Below are positions 1-6,731 of a DNA stretch of 40,020 nucleotides, piece by piece. The position numbers and the translations under genes are program-made. How positions within the stretch are numbered: the stretch's first letter is position 1; the number at the start of each line of letters is the position of its first letter. The DNA comes from Verrucomicrobiota bacterium (GTDB lineage: Bacteria > Verrucomicrobiota > Verrucomicrobiia > Limisphaerales > J093): assembly GCA_022710935.1 (NCBI GenBank), contig JAKLFY010000059.1, forward strand, positions 1 to 40,020, in the 5' to 3' direction. The notes below the pieces were generated by a model, which was not told where the DNA came from, ran no database searches, and worked only from the letters and a program-made list of their open reading frames with translations.

Positions 1-38
1 CAAACGCTGGCTCGCGCTATGAAATGAGCCAGCGTTTG
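1..38. repeat. Perfect 13-bp inverted repeat at the window edge
   Basis: Bases 1-13 are the exact reverse complement of 26-38, with a 12-base loop. It lies inside the methyltransferase coding frame and starts exactly at the sequence end. This could be a chance hairpin, a fold-back artefact of amplification or assembly, or a real break point. Confidence 0.6.
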
Positions 39-683
39 CATCACGGCCTGAAGGATAAAGACCTCGTCGGCATCCCCTGGCGCGTAGCCTTCGCGCTGCA
101 AGATGACGGCTGGTATCTGCGCTCGGACATCATCTGGGCGAAGCCGAACCCCATGCCGGAATCGGTTACCGACCGCCCGACAAAATCGCACGAATACGTA
201 TTTCTGCTCGCGAAATCCGAGCGGTACTTTTTCGACGCCGACGCCGTGCGGGAACCGCTCGCGCCCGAGAGCACTGCGAGATATGCGTACGCGTTTGGTG
301 GTGCCAAGAGCACAGCATTGGTTGAACAAAATCGGCGCGGTATTGGGCAGCGTACGCGACCGGTTGGTGAGCGTGTCGCGACCGCCGGCCGAAATGTTCG
401 CACCGTCTGGACGATTGCCACCGAGCCGTATCCGGAAGCGCACTTCGCCACGTTCCCGACGGCGCTGCCGGAGCGGTGCATCCGCGCCGGATCGCGGATC
501 GGCGACACCGTGCTCGACCCGTTCGCAGGATCTGGCACCACGCTGATGGTGGCGCGGGGCCTTGGGCGCAACGCGGTCGGCATTGAGCTTAACCCGGAAT
601 ACTGCCGGCTGATCGAGAAGCGATGCGCTCTGCCGTGGGAGAAAACCAGTCATGACGACGAACAACAGATACCGCTGTTCTGA
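1..683 (+). CDS. DNA methyltransferase, beta class (N4-cytosine/N6-adenine), 5' end missing
   Basis: The reading frame is open to the first base of the window, so the start lies outside; the first internal ATG is at 24. The C-terminal part carries the SAM-binding motif I (VLDPFAGSGTT, near residue 164 counted from that ATG) after the target-recognition region. This order (catalytic motif first, motif I last) is that of the N6_N4_Mtase family. The segment KDLVGIPWRVAFAL followed by SDIIWAKPNPMPES is typical of phage and restriction-modification enzymes of this family. The catalytic DPPY/SPPY motif should lie upstream and is not present here. It would methylate phage DNA, probably to evade host restriction. 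It ends 12 bases before the helicase GTG at 696. No cognate restriction enzyme is seen. Because the circular join bypasses this stretch, the gene may belong to a variant genome rather than the main one. Confidence 0.85.
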   Translation, partial: NAGSRYEMSQRLHHGLKDKDLVGIPWRVAFALQDDGWYLRSDIIWAKPNPMPESVTDRPTKSHEYVFLLAKSERYFFDADAVREPLAPESTARYAYAFGGAKSTALVEQNRRGIGQRTRPVGERVATAGRNVRTVWTIATEPYPEAHFATFPTALPERCIRAGSRIGDTVLDPFAGSGTTLMVARGLGRNAVGIELNPEYCRLIEKRCALPWEKTSHDDEQQIPLF

Positions 684-693
684 GGGGGAGCGC

Positions 694-790
694 GTGTGGC
701 TAAGTACAATTTCTGCCCAGCGGTTGTCGATCCAACCAACTGGATTCACAAGTACGTGCAGTACGCCAAGGACTGCACCGACGCGCCGCA
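694..790 (+). repeat. Copy 1 of 97-bp exact direct repeat (circular overlap)
   Basis: These 97 bases are identical to 39924-40020, the last bases of the window. The match stops sharply on the left at 693/39923, where the two upstream sequences differ (methyltransferase here, Prim-Pol there). This is what a circular or circularly permuted genome of 39,230 bp looks like when the contig has an extra alternative 5' tail. Confidence 0.9.
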
Positions 791-1985
791 TGACTACCAC
801 GAAGCCTACGCGGTCATGCTGCTGGCGCTGCTGACCCAGGGGCTGCGCCTTGAAGTCTCCACCACCCCTGGTGGCATCCGCACGAACCTCTACATGCTGA
901 TCTACGGCAAGTCGAGCGTCATGCGGAAATCCACCGCGATGAAGCTCGCCAAGGACGTGCTGAACCGGGTGATCGGCGGCGTGATGCTCCCCGAGAACTT
1001 CACCCCCGGTGGGCTCGAGGAGGAGATGGCGAAGCGCAGCAGCCAGCCCGCGATCCTCTTCGTGGACGAGTTCGCAGGCATCATGGACAGGATGCACCAC
1101 CAATCCTACATGGCGGGCACCCGGTCGTTCCTCCTCACCGTGCACGGGCATGAGAACTGGCGCTACGTCAGGCGCGAGAAGAAGGGCAAGGAGGACTGCT
1201 GGGAGGTCAACGACCCCCACCTGTGCATCATCGGGAACCTGACCACTGCGTTCATGTCGCGGATGAAGATCGACGACGTGGAGGACGGATTCTTAGCACG
1301 ATTCGCCATCATCGCCCCCCAGGACAAACCCGAGCGCATGAGCCTGCGCGACCTCCAGCCCGCCGACCCCGGCAAGAGGATGGACATCGCAAACGAGTTG
1401 CAGGCCATCCACAAGCGGGCCAAATACGCCGCCGAGCGGTGCCCGGACGCATGGGTGGACGGCCGGGCGGTGAACGCGCTCGACCAGTTCCAAGCCGAAA
1501 CCGAGAACGCGCAGATGAAGGCCGACGACCCCACCACCATCATGCTCGAGCGGGTGAGTGAGATGAGCATGAAGCTCGCCATGATCATCGCCGCAGGCAG
1601 GCCCAACGGCTTCGGCAGCGACGGGCGGCTCGAGGTGCTGGACACCGACGCGGAGCAGGCGGTGAGCATGGCGCGGAAGTGGGCGTACTGGGCGACGGAG
1701 TTCATCCGGGGGGCGACGCCCGCCGAGGTCAACCGCCACATCGCGAAGGTCACCGTGTGGATGGCCCGCAACGGTGGGGAGCTGCCGAGGTGGAAGGTGG
1801 CGCGGGTGCTCGGGCTGCCGGCCTACAAGGTGGACGAGGTACAGAGCGCCATGATCGACCGCAACCTGCTGAGCGTGTCCGAGGTGTGCAAGAACGGCAG
1901 CAAGAAGCCGACCTTGATGTGGACGCTCCGGCCGGCGGACGAGCCGGAGGACACGCTGCCGGAAGTGAAGCTGTCGGAGACGTGA
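696..1985 (+). CDS. Replicative helicase-like ATPase (DUF3987-type primase partner)
   Basis: This 429-residue protein has a divergent Walker A, GKSSVMRKST (residues 71-80), and a Walker B, ILFVDEFAG (120-128), followed by a conserved ATPase core with an RF pair (FLARFAII, near 200) that may supply an arginine finger. The pattern is that of the DUF3987 / phage primase-helicase ATPases that work with Prim-Pol primases to unwind the fork. The start is the GTG at 696. In the circular genome this GTG overlaps the end of the Prim-Pol gene by 8 bases, implying translational coupling. In the linear window a methyltransferase gene precedes it instead. The C-terminal 80 residues look like a winged-helix or DNA-binding tail; that is inference. 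Confidence 0.75.
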   Translation: MAKYNFCPAVVDPTNWIHKYVQYAKDCTDAPHDYHEAYAVMLLALLTQGLRLEVSTTPGGIRTNLYMLIYGKSSVMRKSTAMKLAKDVLNRVIGGVMLPENFTPGGLEEEMAKRSSQPAILFVDEFAGIMDRMHHQSYMAGTRSFLLTVHGHENWRYVRREKKGKEDCWEVNDPHLCIIGNLTTAFMSRMKIDDVEDGFLARFAIIAPQDKPERMSLRDLQPADPGKRMDIANELQAIHKRAKYAAERCPDAWVDGRAVNALDQFQAETENAQMKADDPTTIMLERVSEMSMKLAMIIAAGRPNGFGSDGRLEVLDTDAEQAVSMARKWAYWATEFIRGATPAEVNRHIAKVTVWMARNGGELPRWKVARVLGLPAYKVDEVQSAMIDRNLLSVSEVCKNGSKKPTLMWTLRPADEPEDTLPEVKLSET

Positions 1986-1986
1986 G

Positions 1987-2160
1987 ATGGACATCGCCTC
2001 ACTCTGCCCGCTGTGTCACGGGACGCGCTGGGTGGTCACCACGAGTGACGACCCCTACGACGATGACCGACCGGAGGTGGAACGGTGCCCAGCGTGTCAA
2101 AAAGCCCCCACTCCCGTCGAGAGGAAGGAGGGTGAAGGACACGACGGGAGCGGGGTGTAA
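1987..2160 (+). CDS. Small zinc-ribbon protein
   Basis: A 57-codon ORF starts one base after the helicase stop codon. It holds two CxxC knuckles, CPLC (residues 7-10) and CPAC (34-37), spaced like a zinc ribbon, then a charged tail. It is the last gene of the plus-strand arm and converges on the minus-strand lysis genes. Its tail overlaps the stem of the terminator used by the opposite strand. Function unknown; similar small zinc proteins are abundant in the early arm. Confidence 0.6.
   Translation: MDIASLCPLCHGTRWVVTTSDDPYDDDRPEVERCPACQKAPTPVERKEGEGHDGSGV
2099..2155 (-). terminator. Intrinsic terminator of the late (minus-strand) arm
   Basis: An 8-bp perfect stem (2111-2118 with 2143-2150) is extended by four G-C pairs after one mismatch, with a 24-base loop. 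Read on the minus strand it is followed at once by CTTTTT (2099-2104). It lies about 20 bases after the last late gene. The loop is long, so strength is uncertain. Confidence 0.55.
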
Positions 2161-2173
2161 CAGGGGGTGAGGT

Positions 2174-2554
2174 CTACGGTGGAGCCACGGCGGAGCACTT
2201 CGGCAGCGCCGAGTTGTTTGCCGTCACCTTTGCGAGCCACGCAGCCTCCCGAGCGTCCATGATCTCGAGCCGCGCCTCGATCGCCTCTCCCAGCGTCAGC
2301 GCCCACGCCTTCAGCGTCTCCTCGTCCGCACCCACCGGGTAGGGCGGTCTCACCAGCGGCCCGACCGCTGGCAGCGGCGCGATGTCCACGATGCACGGCA
2401 CGGGCACGTTCACCTTCACGATCACCTGCTCCGGCTCCTGGCAGGGCGGGCACGTGGACCGGCAGCCCGCCGTGCAGAACACGATGATGAAGATGGCGAT
2501 GATGAGGACGCACAGCCCGATAGTGCGGAGCAGGTCGGCGGTCCGTGCAGTCAT
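2174..2554 (-). CDS. Outer-membrane spanin-like lipoprotein (Rz1-like)
   Basis: 126 residues. A hydrophobic N-terminal segment (about residues 9-27) ends in FCTAGC, a lipobox-like site with Cys31, followed by a proline- and cysteine-rich stretch (CRSTCPPCQEPEQ). This fits an o-spanin that joins the inner-membrane spanin to disrupt the outer membrane at lysis. The start ATG overlaps the stop of the upstream i-spanin-like gene (ATGA), and the pair lies in a lysis cassette. At 126 residues it is longer than lambda Rz1, and the middle and C-terminal part are unlike it. The role is inferred from context plus lipobox. Confidence 0.6.
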   Translation of the reverse strand: MTARTADLLRTIGLCVLIIAIFIIVFCTAGCRSTCPPCQEPEQVIVKVNVPVPCIVDIAPLPAVGPLVRPPYPVGADEETLKAWALTLGEAIEARLEIMDAREAAWLAKVTANNSALPKCSAVAPP

Positions 2555-2970
2555 GGCGCACCTCCGGCGAGTGAACGCAGCACCATCCCGTACGTCTGGC
2601 ACACGTCCAGACCAACCGCTTGCAGGCGCAGCGCGTCGTACTTCTCGGAGATCACCCGCAGAGCAGCCGCAGCGTGCGCCAGCTCCGCTTGCAGGCGGTC
2701 GATCTCGACCTGCCGCTGCTGCGCGAGCACCCCGTTGTCGGCCATGCCCTCGATCAGGGCGTTCTGCTCCTTGATCGCGAGCATCAGGGAGTCGATCCGC
2801 TGCTGCTTCTCGGTGACCTTCGTCTCCCACGCCTTGTTGAGCAGCTCCATCGCGGCGATCTGCTGCTGCTTCGCCTCGACGCGATTGGTCTGCACCCAGA
2901 GAGCGCCCGAGAGCGCGACGATCACGACCAGCGCCCCGATGCCAAGGTAGAGGGGCAGCCCGGTGAACAT
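2551..2970 (-). CDS. Inner-membrane spanin-like protein (Rz-like)
   Basis: 139 residues. One N-terminal membrane segment (about 5-25, LYLGIGALVVIVALSGALW) is followed by a long heptad-rich helix (about 28-118: VEAKQQQIAAMELL, KVTEKQQRIDSLML, RQVEIDRLQAELAHA). That is the classic i-spanin architecture. The ATG at 2970 overlaps the stop of the preceding membrane protein, and its stop overlaps the start of the lipoprotein gene. Without the neighbours it would only be called a membrane-anchored coiled coil. Confidence 0.65.
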   Translation of the reverse strand: MFTGLPLYLGIGALVVIVALSGALWVQTNRVEAKQQQIAAMELLNKAWETKVTEKQQRIDSLMLAIKEQNALIEGMADNGVLAQQRQVEIDRLQAELAHAAAALRVISEKYDALRLQAVGLDVCQTYGMVLRSLAGGAP

Positions 2971-3179
2971 CAGCCACCTCCCCGTTTGGTGGCGATCGAA
3001 TCGGCCGCGCCCTCGATCCCCTTCGCGGTGAGGAAGGCCAATCCGATCACCTTGTTGTAGTCCACCCACTGCGCCCAGGTCATGTCATGGAGGATGACGT
3101 AGCCTGCGGTGAAGAGGGCGGCGAGCAGAGCGAAGACGAACCCGCGACCGCCGACTGAGTTGATGAGTGTCCCGACCAT
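2970..3179 (-). CDS. Small membrane protein, holin candidate
   Basis: 69 residues with a strong hydrophobic segment (about 13-31, GFVFALLAALFTAGYVIL) and a second amphipathic, weaker one (about 44-60). A strong ribosome site (AAGGAGGTGATC) precedes the ATG. Placement between endolysin and spanin-like genes suggests a holin or holin-like role. No family is recognised. Confidence 0.55.
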   Translation of the reverse strand: MVGTLINSVGGRGFVFALLAALFTAGYVILHDMTWAQWVDYNKVIGLAFLTAKGIEGAADSIATKRGGG

Positions 3180-3195
3180 GATGCGATCACCTCCT

Positions 3196-3558
3196 TCAGT
3201 ACGTCCAGAGCCTCGGGAACGGCAGCTCGGAGTCGATGTCGAGGTGGACGAAGGAGCTTCCGATCCCGATGCGCTTGAACCCGACCTTGAACGCCGCGTC
3301 GAGCACCTTGAACCGCAGCTCGCCGTCCCGCGTGGAGATGTCCGCCGCGAGTCCGCGCAGGTGCGATGAGTGCGGCACGCCGCCGACCTCGGCGTTGTAC
3401 TTGACGCAGCGGCAGCCACTGTTGATGTACAAAGCCGCGCCGGAGATGTCACGGACGACCTGGAGCTTCTCGACGAACGTTAGGTCGATGGCGTCGTACC
3501 CGCAGCCGCAGCGGCAGGCGAACTCGGAGCGGTCGAAGTCCTTGGTCAGGTCACCCAT
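3196..3558 (-). CDS. Endolysin, peptidase M15A family
   Basis: 120 residues, the usual size of a bare M15A domain. Zinc ligands are visible: His66 and Asp73 in SSHLRGLAADI and His105 in FVHLDID. The N-terminal FACRCGCGYDAID is typical of phage M15A enzymes. It would cut peptide cross-links of peptidoglycan (D-Ala-D-Ala carboxypeptidase-like or L-Ala-D-Glu endopeptidase-like). There is no signal peptide, so it needs a holin to reach the wall. The start has an AAGGAGG site; the gene overlaps its upstream neighbour by 8 bases. Confidence 0.85.
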   Translation of the reverse strand: MGDLTKDFDRSEFACRCGCGYDAIDLTFVEKLQVVRDISGAALYINSGCRCVKYNAEVGGVPHSSHLRGLAADISTRDGELRFKVLDAAFKVGFKRIGIGSSFVHLDIDSELPFPRLWTY

Positions 3559-3883
3559 GATTCCCTCCTTGCTTGGCGATGATCGTGTCGATCAGCCAGT
3601 CGAGCCTCCCCCGGATGTAGCGGATGTCCTCCCGCAAACCGGCGTCCACCTGTGCGATGCTCGCCTTGGTGTCGCGGATGCAGAAGTTGTGACGGTTGTC
3701 GATGCGGGACAGCTCCCGCTGGACGTACTCATGCTCGGGCTTCATGGCTTCACCTACCGCTTCCTTCACGACGCGCAGCACCTTCGGCCAATAGTAAAGC
3801 CACTGCGCCGCGAGGATCGCCCCAGAGATGGTGACGACTCCGACGAGAATGGCGACCATGTCGCGGACCCAAGTTTCCATCAT
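3551..3883 (-). CDS. Membrane-anchored small protein, second holin/antiholin candidate
   Basis: 110 residues. It has an N-terminal membrane helix (about 9-33, MVAILVGVVTISGAILAAQW), then a charged helical tail (about 55-102) with likely coiled coil. ATG at 3883 or 3880; the latter overlaps the stop of the fibre gene. It sits directly before the endolysin, so it may regulate lysis. No family recognised. Confidence 0.5.
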   Translation of the reverse strand: MMETWVRDMVAILVGVVTISGAILAAQWLYYWPKVLRVVKEAVGEAMKPEHEYVQRELSRIDNRHNFCIRDTKASIAQVDAGLREDIRYIRGRLDWLIDTIIAKQGGNHG

Positions 3884-5229
3884 CGCAGTCTCTCAATCGC
3901 CCACCAGGAAGCCCGACGGTGGTGGGAACTCCCCTGCGCGTAAGCATTCTCACTCATGTTGTTCCACTCGCGGGCATAGAGGATGATCTCGTCGCCGCCT
4001 TGGAAGATATCGACATACTCGAAATGCACCCCGCAGTCATCCGCGCCCTCTTCCAAACGTGAGTCGGATCTGGATGCATCGACTGCCTCTCCGTTGATGT
4101 ATAGGCGGACGCCAACTTGGAATTCAGCGATTACGGCATCGCTCCTGAACATCACCATGCCAGTGATCTTGTAGCGCCCGTCCGCAGGGATGATGATGCT
4201 CTCGATCCCGCCACCGCCATAGTAGAAGAATCCGGCATCATCGTAGAGCGCGTCCGCCGCCCACACGATGGCCTCCTCTGTGTTGTGCGTCAGCTCCTGA
4301 TCGGCCGACAGCCACGTCCGCGCAGCCAACCCGGCCACGTTCCTTGACGACGTGGTCAACCCCCACGCCAGTCCGTCGTACACCACCTCGTAGGAGCCGC
4401 CGGCAACGATCTCCCCACCCTTCAGCGGCTGCCCCTCGTACAGCACCGACTGCGGGCCGATCTCGTTCACGTCAAGGATGGTGCCACCCGTGTTGGTGTA
4501 CGCCGCGGTGAAGCGCAGCGACTGACCGGGTGTGATCTGCACGATCTCCTCGTCGGTGGTCAGCTCGAGGCTGTTCGCCGTGCCGCCCACCGTGACGGGA
4601 GGCGTCGCGATGTAGAAGGTGTCGAGCAGAAACTGCCGCCAGCGGCGGGCGATCTCGGCAGGGAAGTGCGTCGCCCAATCCTGGTAGTAGGTGATGTACT
4701 GCTTTGAGGTGTCGGAGATCGGCCCGATCGCCTCGCCCATGACCAGCGGGGCCACCACCGCAGGGTTGTACCCCGTCACCACCACCTGACCGAGTGACGC
4801 CCAGACCGGCGTCTTCGCCACCACCGCGTCGAAGCCCGTGACGGTCACTACCCCCTGGGTGGCCTTCACCACCGTCGAGATCGTGTTCACCGCGTCGAAG
4901 CCCGTGACGGTGACCTGGCCGAGCGTCGCCGGCACGATGACGCCCACGATGTGCGGACTGACGTCGTACCCTGTGACGGTGACCATCCCAGTGTTGCACA
5001 GGACGTCGATCCTCGCCTGGTGGATCTCCGCCGGGTAGGCGGTGACAGCCACCATGCCGAGCGTCGCGGCGATCACCGGCGCGATGATGCTCGCTGCGAA
5101 GCCCGTAACGGTGACCGCTCCGCTCCCGGCGCTGACTAGCGTCCGCTTCCAGTCCTTCATGGCGAAGGCCGGGGTGACGGCCGTGACCGTCACCGTGCCG
5201 AGCATGGCGTTGACAGTCGTCGTCGGCAT
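3880..5229 (-). CDS. Tail fibre / receptor-binding protein with 22-residue repeats and C1q-like head
   Basis: 449 residues. The N-terminal third is seven repeats of about 22 residues, each with a TVTVTGF-like strand (residues about 7-165). A middle module (about 230-295) resembles that of the neighbouring fibre at 5723-6727. The C-terminal 150 residues form a beta-rich domain like a C1q/TNF jelly roll, ending in SWWAIERLR; the neighbour ends in SSWLAIERIK. The two genes therefore share C-terminal modules and are probably paralogous host-binding fibres. This one lacks the virion-attaching N-terminus seen in the other and may hook on through its repeats. Confidence 0.65.
   Translation of the reverse strand: MPTTTVNAMLGTVTVTAVTPAFAMKDWKRTLVSAGSGAVTVTGFAASIIAPVIAATLGMVAVTAYPAEIHQARIDVLCNTGMVTVTGYDVSPHIVGVIVPATLGQVTVTGFDAVNTISTVVKATQGVVTVTGFDAVVAKTPVWASLGQVVVTGYNPAVVAPLVMGEAIGPISDTSKQYITYYQDWATHFPAEIARRWRQFLLDTFYIATPPVTVGGTANSLELTTDEEIVQITPGQSLRFTAAYTNTGGTILDVNEIGPQSVLYEGQPLKGGEIVAGGSYEVVYDGLAWGLTTSSRNVAGLAARTWLSADQELTHNTEEAIVWAADALYDDAGFFYYGGGGIESIIIPADGRYKITGMVMFRSDAVIAEFQVGVRLYINGEAVDASRSDSRLEEGADDCGVHFEYVDIFQGGDEIILYAREWNNMSENAYAQGSSHHRRASWWAIERLR
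4735..5211 (-). repeat. Seven degenerate tandem units encoding TVTVTGF-type repeats
   Basis: Consecutive units start with LGTVTVTAV, SGAVTVTGF, LGMVAVTAY, TGMVTVTGY, LGQVTVTGF, QGVVTVTGF and LGQVVVTGY, spaced 21-27 codons. Two DNA stretches (around 4826 and 4892) share a nearly identical core, GCGTCGAAGCCCGTGACGGT, which suggests recent duplication. Confidence 0.75.
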
Positions 5230-5238
5230 CGAAGGCCC

Positions 5239-5712
5239 CTACACTGCGACCTTGAAGATGCCGTTCGCGTTCCAGCTCACGACCACATCGCCGTCGTTGT
5301 TGTTCACCGGCCCCGCCAGGTCCACGAACGCCAGCGCCGGGTCAGCAGGTGAAGTGATGGTGTCGTCGTACAGGATCGCCCAGTAGGCGCCCGTGAAACC
5401 GCTGGTGCCGCCGCTCGCCTGGCTCCAAGTCACGTCGCTGGCGTCGAACACGGCGTCGCCATCGGCCTCGTTGAAGCTCTGGCTCGCAAGCGTCGCGCCT
5501 CCGGCAACGTACCCGCTGCCGGTCACCTCGTTGGCGCTGAAGTCGCCCCACGCCGGGGTGGCGAGCGCGGCAGTCGGGGTGATCGTGCTGTCGATGATCC
5601 CGAGCTTGAACGTGTCCCCGCCGGTGTCGAAGTCCATCGCCTTCTGGGAAGTCAGCGTCCCGCCCAAGTACTTCGCCAGTTCTTCGAAGAGCACGAGATC
5701 ACCACGAGCCAT
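5239..5712 (-). CDS. Small structural protein between fibre genes
   Basis: 157 residues, start ATG at 5712 with an AGGAGG site; the ORF could extend further upstream but has no good ribosome site there. The N-terminus (ELAKYLGGTLTSQKAMDFD) is helical; the rest is beta-rich and acidic (FDTGGDTFKLGIIDSTITPT, then SGYVAGGATL). This pattern is common in small virion proteins of tailed phages. It lies between two fibre genes, so it is probably part of the virion. No confident family name. Confidence 0.6.
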   Translation of the reverse strand: MARGDLVLFEELAKYLGGTLTSQKAMDFDTGGDTFKLGIIDSTITPTAALATPAWGDFSANEVTGSGYVAGGATLASQSFNEADGDAVFDASDVTWSQASGGTSGFTGAYWAILYDDTITSPADPALAFVDLAGPVNNNDGDVVVSWNANGIFKVAV

Positions 5713-5722
5713 AGCACACCTC

Positions 5723-6727
5723 CTATTTGATGCGCTCGATCGCAAGCCAAGATGAATCGGACTCTGTCCCGTTGCCGTAGACATAGCGGGGACTGCCATA
5801 GACGTTGCTGTGTGTCACGACGATCGTCACGAGGTCATTTTGCGTGAGTTTCCCCTCCCAGACGAGGTTGACGTTCGGCTTGACGTAATATGGGCTCCCG
5901 GCGAAATGCGAGGTGACCAACGAAAACGGAGCCGCCACATACCATCGTGTGGCGTTGACGGCCATTGCAGCCTGCGCGAAACCCTCCCCAAGGTCAGTTC
6001 CAGCCGTCGCCCAGTATATGAACGCCGTGACGCGATACCTCCCGGTCACCGGGATGGTCAGAGCTGTGCTCGACGGAGAGGCATAGTTGGAATCATCGTA
6101 GAGTTCCGTGTTGAAGACAACCGGAGTGGGTGTGTCCGTCGCGATCTCCTGCGCCGAACTCATGCACACTTTCGCCCCACCGTACGATGCCCCACTCCCA
6201 CCCCCGGCCCCGATCAGGTGGAACTGCGTGCCGTCGTAGATCACGGTGTAGACGCGGTTGATGACGATCTCACCCCCAGCGCAGGCCGCACCGTTGTAGT
6301 AGACCGCCTTCGCCCCGAGGCTGTTCACGTTCAGAGTGGTCGCCCCACTGTTGCTACGGTTCGCCTTGAAGCTGAACGTCTGCCCGCCAGTGTACGCGGA
6401 GGGGGCCATCACGAGCGTCAGGGTGTAGGCGTTCAGGGAGCCGCCCGTGATGCCCGTCACGGGCCAGATCAACGACCCATTCTGCACCTGACCGGCCGTG
6501 GCGTACTGATCGTAAGCAGTGGCCGTCGCCACGCCAGTGTGCTTCCGGCTGCCCATCGGCAGGTTGGCGGTCGGCGTGTTCGTGCCGTCCTTCGTCAGGC
6601 AGGCGTTGATCCCCGACTCGAAGTTGTCATCCTCCTCGTCGAAGCGCGACGCCACGATGTCGTACCCACCAGCCTCGTCCTCCGTCCAGTCGTGGACGCG
6701 AGTGAAAATGCCGCCTGACCATCCCAT
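5723..6727 (-). CDS. Tail fibre protein with virion-attaching N-terminus and C1q-like C-terminus
   Basis: 334 residues. The N-terminal sequence, MGWSGGIFTRVHDWTEDE followed by SRFDEEDDNFESGINACL, is a familiar podovirus tail-fibre start. A beta-rich module (about 95-175, GGQTFSFKANRSNSGATTL through VYTVIYDGTQFHLIG) follows. The C-terminal 140 residues are C1q-like and end in SSWLAIERIK. A GGAGG site precedes the ATG. It likely binds the host receptor and shares its C-terminal modules with the gene at 3880-5229. Confidence 0.75.
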   Translation of the reverse strand: MGWSGGIFTRVHDWTEDEAGGYDIVASRFDEEDDNFESGINACLTKDGTNTPTANLPMGSRKHTGVATATAYDQYATAGQVQNGSLIWPVTGITGGSLNAYTLTLVMAPSAYTGGQTFSFKANRSNSGATTLNVNSLGAKAVYYNGAACAGGEIVINRVYTVIYDGTQFHLIGAGGGSGASYGGAKVCMSSAQEIATDTPTPVVFNTELYDDSNYASPSSTALTIPVTGRYRVTAFIYWATAGTDLGEGFAQAAMAVNATRWYVAAPFSLVTSHFAGSPYYVKPNVNLVWEGKLTQNDLVTIVVTHSNVYGSPRYVYGNGTESDSSWLAIERIK

Positions 6728-6731
6728 AGGG

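Noticed and set aside
1-693. Complete restriction-modification system
   Set aside because: Only the C-terminal part of a methyltransferase is present and no nuclease partner is seen.
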